Part shown: piece by piece, positions 16,180-23,674 of the stretch
Layout: every line of letters starts with the position of its first letter
Position numbering within the stretch: the first letter of the stretch is position 1
Source of the DNA: Streptomyces lincolnensis
GTDB lineage: Bacteria; Actinomycetota; Actinomycetes; Streptomycetales; Streptomycetaceae
Direction: 5' to 3'
DNA: 64,000 nucleotides
Assembly: GCF_021173675.1 (NCBI RefSeq)
Contig: NZ_JAIHON010000004.1
Span: 558,001-622,000, forward strand
Made by a program: the position numbers and the translations under genes
The notes under the pieces: generated by a model
Told to the model about the DNA's origin: nothing
Seen by the model: the letters and a program-made list of their open reading frames with translations, nothing else
Database searches by the model: none

Positions 16180-16742
16180 TGTTCGAACGGTTCACGAAGG
16201 ACGCCCGGGACGTGGTGCGGGGAGCTGTCGAGCACGCGGAGGGGGCGGGTGTGCGGACGGTGGAGGCGGAGCATGTGCTGCTCTCTCTGCTCGACCGGCA
16301 GGGCAGTCGCGCCTCGTTCGCCTTCGCCGCGCTCGGGCTTGCCGAGCGGAAGGACGCGCTACGGGGCGCGATCGGGGAGGCGCGGCGGCGGGCGGGGCTG
16401 TCCCAGGCCGAGGCCGACGCCCTGGCGGGGCTGGGGATCGACGTCTCGGAGATCGTCGCCCGGGTCGAGGAGGTGCACGGCGTCGGAGCGATGTCCGGGG
16501 ACCGCAAGGACAAGGGGTGGTGGTCGGGGCGCCGTTCCTTCGGACGGGATGCCAAGGACGTGCTGGAGAGGGCGCTGCGCATCGCCGTGTCCCGGCGTGA
16601 CGGTCACGTCGGTGACGAGCACATCCTGCTGGCCCTGGCCGCCCGGCCCGGTGTCCCCGCCGAGGTGCTCGCCGATCATGGCGTCACTTATGAGGCGGTG
16701 GTGCGGGTGTTGTTCGGGGGAGGGCAGGCCAAGGCGGGCTGA
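16179..16742 (+). CDS. Clp N-terminal domain protein without ATPase
   Basis: A 187-residue protein made of two Clp-N (double Clp repeat) motifs: FTKDARDVVRGAVEHAEGAG...EHVLLSLLD at the start and FGRDAKDVLERALRIAVSRR...EHILLALAA from about residue 120. The two are joined by a charged linker with RKDKGWWSGRRS. There is no AAA domain and no ClpP loop, so it cannot unfold proteins. It resembles adaptor or substrate-binding modules of ClpC/ClpA and may modulate a Clp protease or present substrates to it. It is coupled by a 1-bp overlap to the HTH regulator. The gene ends before a G-rich tract. Confidence 0.88.
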   Translation: MFERFTKDARDVVRGAVEHAEGAGVRTVEAEHVLLSLLDRQGSRASFAFAALGLAERKDALRGAIGEARRRAGLSQAEADALAGLGIDVSEIVARVEEVHGVGAMSGDRKDKGWWSGRRSFGRDAKDVLERALRIAVSRRDGHVGDEHILLALAARPGVPAEVLADHGVTYEAVVRVLFGGGQAKAG

Positions 16743-16752
16743 GGGTCCTGGA

Positions 16753-16781
16753 GGGAGGAGAGGGGGAGGAGAGGGGGAGGG
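16753..16781 (+). other. G-quadruplex-capable intergenic tract
   Basis: Four G runs (16753-16755, 16762-16766, 16773-16777, 16779-16781) with loops of 6, 6 and 1 bases fit the G3+N1-7 rule. The tract also reads as a degenerate GGAGAGGGGGA repeat. It lies between the convergent Clp-N and PadR genes, where it could act as a transcription barrier. Confidence 0.5.
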
Positions 16782-16836
16782 CGTGGGGTGAGTGGTGGCG
16801 GTGCGGTGTCGGTTGCTCGGCCTCACCGCCTGGTGG

Positions 16837-17925
16837 TCAAGGCTTCGGGGTGCGCAGTATCGCTCCGATGTGCGCTGCCGCTGTCGAGAGGTGGCGGCGG
16901 GTGTCGCGGAGTTGGTCGGCCGTGACGCCGTGGTCCCGGGCCGCGTCGCGGATGTCGTCGCGGAAGCGGTCGAGGAGGCGGTCCAGGTCGCGGGCCGGGT
17001 CGCCGGTGGAGTCCTCGTGGGCCCATGCCGGTTCGTACTCGGCGGGGAAGTCCTCCGGGGTGTGCGAGTACTGCGGTGAGTGCTCCGGGGGCTGCGGTGT
17101 GTCGGTTGTCGTGTCCGCGGGGGTGGCGGTTCCCCGGCCGAAGCCGAAGTCCTTTCCGAACTCCTTGCCGTAGTCCTTTCCGAACTCGCCGAACTCCTTG
17201 GCCAGTTCGGTCAGGCCCTCCCGTACGCCGGTGGGCCAGTCGCCCCGGGCGAAGTGGTCCTGCACCTGCTCCTGGACCCGGCGGGCGATGCGCTGCACCT
17301 CCTCCTGGGCCTGTTCCCTGGCCCGGTCCTGGGCCTCCTTGGCCTGGCGGCGGGCGCGCTGGGCCTCCTCGCGGGCCCGGCGGCTCTCGTCCTTGGCCCG
17401 CCTGGCCTGCTCCTTCCACTCCTGCTTGACGCGGCGCATCTCCTCCTTGGCGGCACGCCAGGCTTCCTTGTCGGTGTGGTCGGTGAAGTCCCCGAACGCA
17501 CCGCCCGGTTCGCCGGAGGGCCTGGAACCGGTGCCCTGGCGGGCCTCGGAGGCCGCTGCCCGCATCTCGCGTCGCAGGTCGCCCGCCGCGCCGCGCACAT
17601 CGGCCCGGATCTCCGCGGCGAGTTCCGCGACCGACTCGCGGATCTCCAGCTCCAGGTCGGCCAGTTCGCCGCTGCGGTCGGCCAGTTCGGCGCGGCCGGC
17701 GTCCGTGATGGCGTACACCTTGCGGCCGCCCTCGGTGGTGTGGGTGACCAGGCCCTCGGCCTCCAGCTTGGCCAGGCGGGGGTAGACCGTGCCCGCGGAG
17801 GGCGCGTACAGCCCCTGGAAGCGTTCCTCCAGGAGGCGGATCACCTCGTAGCCGTGGCGCGGGGCCTCGTCCAGCAGCTTCAGCAGGTAGAGGCGGAGGC
17901 GGCCGTGGGCGAAGACGGGGGACAT
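16837..17925 (-). CDS. PadR-family regulator with long coiled-coil C-terminus
   Basis: A 362-residue protein. Residues 1-75 are a PadR winged helix (LRLYLLKLLDEAPRHGYEVI, GLYAPSAGTVYPRLAKLEAE, the wing with EGGRKVYAITDAGRAEL). The rest is not usual PadR: a charged helical region from about 90 to 260 rich in Arg, Glu, Gln and Ala (RRAREEAQRARRQAKEAQDR) reads as an extended coiled coil. A Gly/Phe/Glu segment with FGKDYGKEFGKDFGFG follows, then a C-terminal helical domain with DLDRLLDRFRDDIRDAA. It lies 1 bp downstream of a DUF4097 gene and is surely cotranscribed with it. The pair is a known Streptomyces arrangement. Frame extension to 18318 is an artefact of the upstream gene. Confidence 0.9.
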   Translation of the reverse strand: MSPVFAHGRLRLYLLKLLDEAPRHGYEVIRLLEERFQGLYAPSAGTVYPRLAKLEAEGLVTHTTEGGRKVYAITDAGRAELADRSGELADLELEIRESVAELAAEIRADVRGAAGDLRREMRAAASEARQGTGSRPSGEPGGAFGDFTDHTDKEAWRAAKEEMRRVKQEWKEQARRAKDESRRAREEAQRARRQAKEAQDRAREQAQEEVQRIARRVQEQVQDHFARGDWPTGVREGLTELAKEFGEFGKDYGKEFGKDFGFGRGTATPADTTTDTPQPPEHSPQYSHTPEDFPAEYEPAWAHEDSTGDPARDLDRLLDRFRDDIRDAARDHGVTADQLRDTRRHLSTAAAHIGAILRTPKP

Positions 17926-17926
17926 G

Positions 17927-18904
17927 TCAGAGCACCTTCTTGTCGGTCGTGCCGTCGGCCGGGGCGTCGGTCGAGCCGTCGTCCTGGCCGGAAACGGAAT
18001 TGTCCCCCGAGGTGTTCTGTGCTCCGTGCGCCGGGTCGTCGGTGGACGGCACGGTGTCCTGCGGCTGCGGCGGTGCGTCCCATGGCTCCTCCTCGTCCTC
18101 CCGGGGCGGGCGGCCCAGGAGGGCGATGGAGCCGGAGATGGTGGTCGCGCGCAGCTTGCCGGTGCCCGCGCCGAGACGGCCGGTGACCTTGTGGGCGCCC
18201 CACTGGCCGTGCACGCGCAGGCCGTCGAAGGCGTTGGAGATGGTGCCGCTCGCGGTGTTGGCCTCGACCTCGGCGTCGGCGGGCTGGGGCAGCCGGATGG
18301 CGATCTCGCCCGAGACACTGGTCAGCCTGATGTCCGTGGGCCCGTCCGGATCCAGGTCGACGATCATGGAGCCGCTCACCGAGTCCGCCCGCACCGACGG
18401 GCCGGAGCCCTCGACGACCGTCAGGTCGCCGGAGACGGAGTTGAAGCGGAGGTCCCCGGTGACGGCCTGGGCCTCCAGATTCCCGGAGACCGTGTCGGCG
18501 CGCACCGGCCCGGAGAGCCCCACGAGGGTCGTGTCGCCGGTGACGCCCTTGACGACCGACTGCCCGCGCAGACCGGAGACGACGGCTCCCGCGTCGACCA
18601 CACCCACCTCGACGCGGGTCTCGGCCGGTACGGCGAGGGAGACTACCGCGCTCCGGCGCCAGCCCTTGCGGTCGAGCCACTTGAGGAAGCCCTTCCAGGG
18701 CAGGTCCTCGTACGCCACCGTGAGCGTGCCGCCCTCCTGGGTCACCACCAGGGGTGGCCCCTCGATCTCGGAGACCTCCAGGCGTGCGGAACCTTCGTCC
18801 GTGCCCACCACGTTCACCGTTCCACTGACGATGCGTACGTGAAGGGTCGTGACGGGATCGTCGAACGTGAGCTTCGTGGGCTCCGTGACGGACCACTCGG
18901 GCAT
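17927..18904 (-). CDS. DUF4097-family beta-helix-like protein
   Basis: A 325-residue protein of the DUF4097/adhesin-like type, a right-handed beta-solenoid predicted from recurring VSGxxxxxxxxG elements: RIVSGTVNVVG, TVSGNLEAQAV, SVSGDLTVVEG, SVSGSMIVDL, SVSGEIAIRL, TASGTISNAF, TISGSIALLG. The C-terminal 60 residues are acidic and disordered (REDEEEPWD and a Ser/Thr/Asp tail). There is no signal peptide, so it is cytoplasmic as predicted. ATG at 18904 (MPEWSVTEPT) is chosen over 18934. It is first in a two-gene operon with the PadR regulator, and a palindromic AT-rich site lies upstream. Molecular function is unknown. Confidence 0.88.
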   Translation of the reverse strand: MPEWSVTEPTKLTFDDPVTTLHVRIVSGTVNVVGTDEGSARLEVSEIEGPPLVVTQEGGTLTVAYEDLPWKGFLKWLDRKGWRRSAVVSLAVPAETRVEVGVVDAGAVVSGLRGQSVVKGVTGDTTLVGLSGPVRADTVSGNLEAQAVTGDLRFNSVSGDLTVVEGSGPSVRADSVSGSMIVDLDPDGPTDIRLTSVSGEIAIRLPQPADAEVEANTASGTISNAFDGLRVHGQWGAHKVTGRLGAGTGKLRATTISGSIALLGRPPREDEEEPWDAPPQPQDTVPSTDDPAHGAQNTSGDNSVSGQDDGSTDAPADGTTDKKVL

Positions 18905-18941
18905 GGTGCAGACCTCCCCGTCGCAACGCGCCATATCGCGT

Positions 18942-18970
18942 CTTCGTGTAATTCACGATATATCGCGGAC
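18942..18970 (-). promoter_or_regulatory. Candidate PadR operator/promoter
   Basis: The 10-bp palindrome CGATATATCG (18956-18965) and a related ATATCGCG (18933-18940) stand out in this GC-rich DNA, directly upstream of the DUF4097-padR operon. An AT-rich dyad in front of a padR operon is expected of an autoregulatory site. The binding protein is inferred, not shown. Confidence 0.5.
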
Positions 18971-19033
18971 ACGGAAAGTCAAGACACTCTTTTTGATGTG
19001 ACCAAAAGGGACTAATCGCCCTAATGTGTGATC

Positions 19034-19876
19034 ATGCCCTCGCGAGCCTTCCGTCCCGGTCCTGTCGGCCCCGCGCCCGGTGCCCTGCTGCTCTGCCGGT
19101 CGGAGCCGGGCTCCGTCGCCCCCGCCGCCCAGTTGCTGCGCGAGCGCATGGTGCTCGCACCGTCGGGCGGGGAGTGGAGCGTTCTCGTCCCCGAGGGCAG
19201 GCCGTGGCTGCACGGTGAGGAGCCCGTCGACCGGGTGCTCACCGGCTGGGCCACCGCGCTCGCCGTCGCTGCCCCCTGGCCCGTCCTGGCCCTGTGGTGG
19301 GACGCCGACCGCGCCGGCTACACCCTCGCCTCCGGCTTCCGCCGCCCCGTAGGCTACGTCTGGCTCGCCAACGGCACCCCGGCCGGCGAGGACGAGGCCA
19401 TGGGCACCTTCGCCGCCCGTCTCGGCCTCGACCCGGTCCTCGACCTCCAGTCCCTGGAGCGGCTGACGAGACCGGACCCGGACGCCGACGCCCGCGCCCG
19501 TCTACGAGGCCTGCTCGCCGTCCTCACACGCGTGGGAGTCGCCCTCCCGGCCGGCCTCGCGCCCGGTGAGCCCGCCGGCCGCCTCAGGGAGCTCGCCCGC
19601 GTCCGGCCGGACGCCCTCCCGATCGAACCGGGCGGCCGGCGCGACATCGTGCGCGCGGGACTGGACGTCGTCGAGGACAGCCCCCTGGGCCCTTGGCTCC
19701 CTCGCACCGGCAGCCCCGGATCCCGCGCCCTGGCCCTCGCCCAGGTCACCGTCGGCCTCCCCCTCGCCGCCTGGGGCGTACGACGGCACAGCGGCGGCTG
19801 GATCACGGCCGGGGCGCTGCTGGTGGCCCACGGCGCGCTGGGACTGGCGTACGGCCTGGCCGTCCCGCGCGACTGA
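19034..19876 (+). CDS. Hypothetical protein with C-terminal membrane segments
   Basis: A 280-residue protein I do not assign to a named family. The first 190 residues are soluble and mixed alpha/beta (LLLCRSEPGSVAPAAQLL, WSVLVPEGRPWLHG, WPVLALWWDADRAGYTLASG). The last 60 contain two hydrophobic stretches (ALALAQVTVGLPLAAWGV, WITAGALLVAHGALGLAYGL). Start candidates are GTG 19028 and ATG 19034, two codons apart; ATG is used here. It is divergent from the DUF4097/PadR operon, whose AT-rich operator lies about 65 bp upstream, so shared control is possible. Its 3' end faces a small conserved gene with a hairpin between. Confidence 0.75.
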   Translation: MPSRAFRPGPVGPAPGALLLCRSEPGSVAPAAQLLRERMVLAPSGGEWSVLVPEGRPWLHGEEPVDRVLTGWATALAVAAPWPVLALWWDADRAGYTLASGFRRPVGYVWLANGTPAGEDEAMGTFAARLGLDPVLDLQSLERLTRPDPDADARARLRGLLAVLTRVGVALPAGLAPGEPAGRLRELARVRPDALPIEPGGRRDIVRAGLDVVEDSPLGPWLPRTGSPGSRALALAQVTVGLPLAAWGVRRHSGGWITAGALLVAHGALGLAYGLAVPRD

Positions 19877-19944
19877 CGGGGCGTGGAAGGAGTGCGCAGG
19901 GGGTGCGTCGTACGCGGTACACGCGTGTGAGGGACGTACACGAA

Positions 19945-19973
19945 GAGCGGGACCCCGCAAGGGTGTCCCGCTC
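19945..19973. terminator. Bidirectional hairpin terminator
   Basis: GAGCGGGAC (19945-19953) pairs with GTCCCGCTC (19965-19973), extended inward by C/G pairs with one bulge. It lies between the convergent hypothetical and DUF6104 genes and can serve both. Confidence 0.7.
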
Positions 19974-19993
19974 CGCAGGCCTCCTACGAGGAT

Positions 19994-20176
19994 CTACTCG
20001 TCATCCTCGTCGTCGTCCAGCCGCGCCAGCCACGTCGCCAGCCGCTCCACGGGCACCTCGAAGTCCGGATTCAGATCGACGAAGGTCCGCAGCTGCTCGG
20101 CGAGCCACTCGAAGGTGACCTCCTCCTCGCCGCGCCGCTTCTCCAGCTCTTCGATGCCTCGGTCGGTGAAGTACAT
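19994..20176 (-). CDS. DUF6104-like small acidic protein
   Basis: A 60-residue protein starting MYFTDRGIEELEKRRGEEEV and ending in a run of acidic residues (LARLDDDEDDE). The sequence is the kind found almost unchanged across Streptomyces (DUF6104 as I recall it). ATG at 20176 matches that conserved start; the open frame to 20233 is not conserved in composition. It is helical with an acidic tail, cytoplasmic, with no known function. It is divergent from the FxSxx peptide locus with 211 bp between starts and is probably core genome, marking the left edge of the island. Confidence 0.85.
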   Translation of the reverse strand: MYFTDRGIEELEKRRGEEEVTFEWLAEQLRTFVDLNPDFEVPVERLATWLARLDDDEDDE

Positions 20177-20387
20177 GGACGGTGCTCCATAGGTTTTGAA
20201 CGAAGGTCGGAGGAAGGATTGGTTCTGAGACAAGGATAGAAGCGCCCGACGCGGCCGGACGCGCGAGTCGGCGCTGTCCTGAGGAGGCGTGCGCAGGCGG
20301 GCCGCTCACTGGGTATGTCCTACGAGATGGTGACGCGCCCGGCACGGGAACGGGGGTGCGTGGGGGATACGGGGAGGGAGACGGTGG

Positions 20388-20582
20388 ATGGGCGAATTGG
20401 ATGATCTGCCCGACAGCGAGCAGCCGCCTTCCGGTCCCGCCGTACTTCCCGATCTCCTGGCGCTGAACCTCGCGGACCTGCGGACCATTCAGCATCCGGT
20501 TCTCGCCGAGGTGCTGGAGGAGCTGAGGGACCGGGCGGTCGAGCCGACCGAAATGCTGTGGGGTTTCAACAACTCGTTCTGA
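20388..20582 (+). CDS. fxsA: FxSxx-type RiPP precursor peptide, variant core
   Basis: A 64-residue peptide with the leader pattern of FxSxx-COOH precursors: an acidic N-terminus, then PDLLALNLADLRTIQHPVLA, a helical EVLEELRDRA, and a short C-terminal core after EPTEM. The ending is LWGFNNSF. The family rule places Phe fifth and Ser third from the C-terminus; here Phe is in place but the third position is Asn and Ser is second from the end. In three-residue cyclophane chemistry the crosslinked residue two after the aromatic supplies a C-beta, and Asn is a well-known acceptor, so FNN is chemically sensible; W-G-F could be a second site. GGGAGGGAG lies 8 bases before the ATG. The radical SAM gene follows after 134 bp. 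Confidence 0.85.
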   Translation: MGELDDLPDSEQPPSGPAVLPDLLALNLADLRTIQHPVLAEVLEELRDRAVEPTEMLWGFNNSF

Positions 20583-20716
20583 TGCTTTCTCCCGTCGGGG
20601 GCGGATGGTTCCGGCCGTTCCGTCGGTCTAACAGGACACCTTCCGACGCGCGCGTTTGTGGCGCGGAGAATGCAGGGAAGGGCGCCTTGGACGGCCGTGC
20701 ACAGGGGGGTGCTCAG

Positions 20717-21967
20717 GTGTCCGACGCGGTGATCGCTGGATCGTCGACGCCAGTGCCGAGCCCCACTCCCTTTCGCCAGTTCATTGTAAAGATGTACGGA
20801 CAATGTAACCTCTCGTGTCGCTATTGCTACTTATATGCCGGTCCGGATCGCACCTGGCAGGATCGCCCCGCCGCCGCGTCACCCGTAACCCTGGAGCGCA
20901 CTGCCGGTCGTATCGCCGAACACGTGGCGACACACCGCCTGCGATCGGCCTCACTGGTCATGCATGGCGGAGAGCCCCTGATCGCCGGAGCGCACACGCT
21001 CGCGCGGTTCGCGGCGGATGTACGGCGCCGAGTTCCCGACTCGTGTGTCGTGCACCCGACCGTCCAGACCAACGCCACCTTGCTGACCGAGCGCCGCATC
21101 GCCGTCCTCGCCCGTCAGGGCATACGCGTGGGCATCAGCCTCGACGGTGGACGCGCCGGCCACAACGCACAGCGAGTCGATCACGCAGGGCGTCCGTCCT
21201 GGCCCGCCGCGGCACGCGGCGCGAGGCTGCTGGCCGACCGGTTTCCGGAGTCGTACGCCGGCATCCTCACGGTCGTGGATCCGACGACCGACCCCGTCGA
21301 GTTGTACGAGTCGCTCCTCGAACTGCACCCACCCGCCCTGGATCTGCTGCTGCCCCACGGGAACTGGTCCGCCCCGCCGCCGCATGTGGCTGCGACGCTC
21401 ACGGGTGGGGGAACCGCCCTCTACGGTGACTGGATCTGTGCGGTTTTCGACCGGTGGTGGCAAGGATCGCGACAAGAGACCGGAGCGCGGAAAGAGACCA
21501 GAGTGCGGTTGTTCGAGGAGTGCATCGCGCTGCTGCTGGGGCTGCCCTCGGGCACGGAGTCCCTCGGGCTCGCACCCTTCGACGCCGTCGTGGTCGAGAC
21601 GGACGGATCCATCGAGCAGGTCGATTCCCTCAAGTCCGTTGCCGCCGGTGCTTCCCGGACCGGCCTCGATGTCTTTCGGCACAGCTTCGATGACGCGTTG
21701 CACCACCCCGGCGTCGCCGCACGGCAGGCCGGAGCCGCCGCTCTGGGGGCGCGGTGCCGGGCATGTCCGCTGGTGTCGGTGTGCGGCGGCGGTCACTACG
21801 CCCACCGCTACCGGGCCGGGCACGGCTTCGCCAATCCCTCGGTCTACTGCTCTGATCTGCAGAAGTTCATCCGGCACGTTGCCGGGAGACTTTCCGAGGC
21901 GGCGGACACCGCAAGGGCTGCCGCCGTACCCGTCGGAACTCCCTTCCCCCGAGGAGACTCCCGGTGA
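20717..21967 (+). CDS. fxsB: Radical SAM/SPASM peptide maturase FxsB
   Basis: A 416-residue maturase. The radical SAM CxxxCxxC is Cys30, Cys34 and Cys37 (QCNLSCRYCYLYAG). The SAM-binding GGEP appears as MHGGEPLIAG. The C-terminal SPASM cysteines are in CRACPLVSVCGGGHYAHRY and YCSDLQKF, for auxiliary iron-sulfur clusters. It should install a cyclophane crosslink in FxsA. The GTG at 20717 is 8 bases after AGGGGGG; an upstream in-frame start at 20558 would overlap fxsA. Leu39, two residues after Cys37, is a TTA codon, so translation should need the bldA tRNA. Many FxsB proteins carry a fused C-terminal metallohydrolase-like extension; here that part is a separate gene overlapping by 4 bp (GTGA). 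Confidence 0.92.
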   Translation: MSDAVIAGSSTPVPSPTPFRQFIVKMYGQCNLSCRYCYLYAGPDRTWQDRPAAASPVTLERTAGRIAEHVATHRLRSASLVMHGGEPLIAGAHTLARFAADVRRRVPDSCVVHPTVQTNATLLTERRIAVLARQGIRVGISLDGGRAGHNAQRVDHAGRPSWPAAARGARLLADRFPESYAGILTVVDPTTDPVELYESLLELHPPALDLLLPHGNWSAPPPHVAATLTGGGTALYGDWICAVFDRWWQGSRQETGARKETRVRLFEECIALLLGLPSGTESLGLAPFDAVVVETDGSIEQVDSLKSVAAGASRTGLDVFRHSFDDALHHPGVAARQAGAAALGARCRACPLVSVCGGGHYAHRYRAGHGFANPSVYCSDLQKFIRHVAGRLSEAADTARAAAVPVGTPFPRGDSR

Positions 21968-23466
21968 TATCGGCGGTCCTTCCCGAGGCTTCGTTGCGTG
22001 AACTGGGGCGTACGGCAGGCAGTCCCGACACGCTCGCCCTGCTCGTCCGCGATCAGCACACGCGTCGGCTGCTCCTGCTGCGAGCCGTGCTGGATGCCGT
22101 CGAGGCTGCCGATGCGCGTGTCTGTCCGAGGCCCGTGCGTGCCCGTCTGCGGGAGGACTGGGCCCTGCTGGAAGCCGCGGACCGGTCGGGAGGGAGCGCC
22201 GGTGCGGGGGCATGGCCGGGGGCGGGTCTCAGGGCTTCGGCTGCTCTGGACCGGCTCCTCTACCCGCTGGTCGGGCCGTGGGCTCGGAACTGCCTGCGTT
22301 TGCTGGGGGGTGGGGCGGAGGAAGGTGACGGCGGCGACGACGCGTCCGGGGAGGGGGAGGGGTGCGTGCGGCTGCTTGAGCGTGATCTCGCCCATTTCAG
22401 CGCGCTCGCGGTGGCGGCGGCTGTCCGGGCGCGGGTGCCGTTCGCGGTGCGGCTCGTGGCGCGTGACGGCGTTCTGGTCATTCCCTCGCTGGGGGTGCTG
22501 CGGACGGCTGATGCGGGGGAGGTGCCAGTCGATGTCGCCCTTCGGGGGGAGCGGGTGACGTTTCGGCAGCCGGGCGCGGCGGCGGCAGACACCTCGGTCC
22601 GTCTGAACGCGGATGGCACGACCGTGCGGTCCGACACGGCCGCGTGGACCCCGGCGTACGCCTTGCCCGGTCTGGTGCCGGGCGCATCGGCCGTCCCGCT
22701 CGACGACGCCGATCCCTACCGTGTCGCCGGGCCTCAGGCCCGTCAGCAGGACCCGAGTGGTCCCGCGCACGTCGATCGAGCGGCGTGGGCCGGATGGCTG
22801 CGTTCCTGGGCGGGGACTGCGGCACTGCTGCGGCTCGGGGGTGGGCATCGGGTGGCGGAGGCCGTGGCTGTTCTGCGGTGTGTGGTGCCGTTGGCCACGC
22901 CCGACGTCTTGACCGCACAGACGCGCAGCACCGGGAGTTGCAGTGGGACCCGGAGGGAGGCCTTCGGCGCCGTTCTCAGCAGTTTTCCGCCCAATCCGGT
23001 CGCCTTCGCCGCGACTTTGGTGCACGAGATACAGCACGCCAAACTGGCGGCATTGAGCGAGATGGTGGTGTTGCATCACGCGGGGCCGGAGGAACGGTTC
23101 TTCGCTCCTTGGCGTCCCGGGCCGAGAAGGCCGTACGAAGCTCTCCTGCATGGGGTGTACAGCCACCTCGCACTTTCGGACTTCTTCCAGCGATGCGCTC
23201 TCGCCAGGGCGATGCCGCCCCTCCAGCGGGAGTTCGCATGGGACCGGCACGCGCGCCACCGGGAGCAGGTGAGAGCGGCACTCCCGGCGATCACCGAAGC
23301 GGATCATCTGACGCCCGCGGGGCGCCTTCTGGTCGACATGCTCACTGAAGAGGGTGCGCGCATGGACGCGGACCCACCACCTGCGAAAGTCCGCGAGAAC
23401 GCTCGGACATACGTAGATCGGCTGCATCGGCAGTGGAGGCTGAAAAATGCTGCACCAAGTGGGTGA
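21964..23466 (+). CDS. HExxH-motif putative peptide-modifying protein
   Basis: A 500-residue protein of the HExxH peptide-modification family that accompanies FxSxx radical SAM enzymes, some members of which are annotated as 2-oxoglutarate-dependent peptide beta-hydroxylases. The motif HEIQH is at residues 354-358 within FAATLVHEIQHAKLAALSEM, followed by VVLHHAG, which could give another metal ligand. The N-terminal half is helical, with Gly/Ala-rich inserts and a DALxALxR-like region. In many loci this module is an inactivated extension fused to FxsB; here it is free-standing with an intact HExxH, so it may be active. It begins at a GTG overlapping the fxsB stop. There is no signal peptide. 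Confidence 0.82.
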   Translation: MISAVLPEASLRELGRTAGSPDTLALLVRDQHTRRLLLLRAVLDAVEAADARVCPRPVRARLREDWALLEAADRSGGSAGAGAWPGAGLRASAALDRLLYPLVGPWARNCLRLLGGGAEEGDGGDDASGEGEGCVRLLERDLAHFSALAVAAAVRARVPFAVRLVARDGVLVIPSLGVLRTADAGEVPVDVALRGERVTFRQPGAAAADTSVRLNADGTTVRSDTAAWTPAYALPGLVPGASAVPLDDADPYRVAGPQARQQDPSGPAHVDRAAWAGWLRSWAGTAALLRLGGGHRVAEAVAVLRCVVPLATPDVLTAQTRSTGSCSGTRREAFGAVLSSFPPNPVAFAATLVHEIQHAKLAALSEMVVLHHAGPEERFFAPWRPGPRRPYEALLHGVYSHLALSDFFQRCALARAMPPLQREFAWDRHARHREQVRAALPAITEADHLTPAGRLLVDMLTEEGARMDADPPPAKVRENARTYVDRLHRQWRLKNAAPSG

Positions 23467-23603
23467 TGGGGGGTGCCCTTACGTTTGGTTGATCGTTCCC
23501 GCGCGCATGCAAGATCACGAACAATGAGGCGAGTGGACGGACGGTAGGGCCGTGGAGCCGCGCGGGCGGTAGCACCGTGTGGCTCCACGCGGCTGAATGC
23601 GCC

Positions 23604-23640
23604 CTTTTCCGGCACCGTGCCCGCCTTTAGACTCGCGCAC
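23604..23640 (+). promoter_or_regulatory. Possible promoter of first TIR-NB-ARC-TPR gene
   Basis: TAGACT at 23628-23633 resembles a Streptomyces -10 box and lies 42 bp before the ATG. TTTTCC about 18 bp upstream is a weak -35. The 208-bp gap after the HExxH gene supports a separate promoter, but the match is modest. Confidence 0.3.
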
Positions 23641-23674
23641 GGGCACCGAGTGCCTCGACGGGGGAGGTCGATGC

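Noticed and set aside
20558..20716. Upstream extension of the radical SAM gene overlapping the precursor
   Set aside because: The extension has no family similarity, overlaps fxsA, and the GTG at 20717 has a good ribosome site at the right distance.
20583..20716. Possible second precursor peptide between fxsA and fxsB
   Set aside because: No short frame with a ribosome site and a core-like C-terminus was found in the 134 bp.
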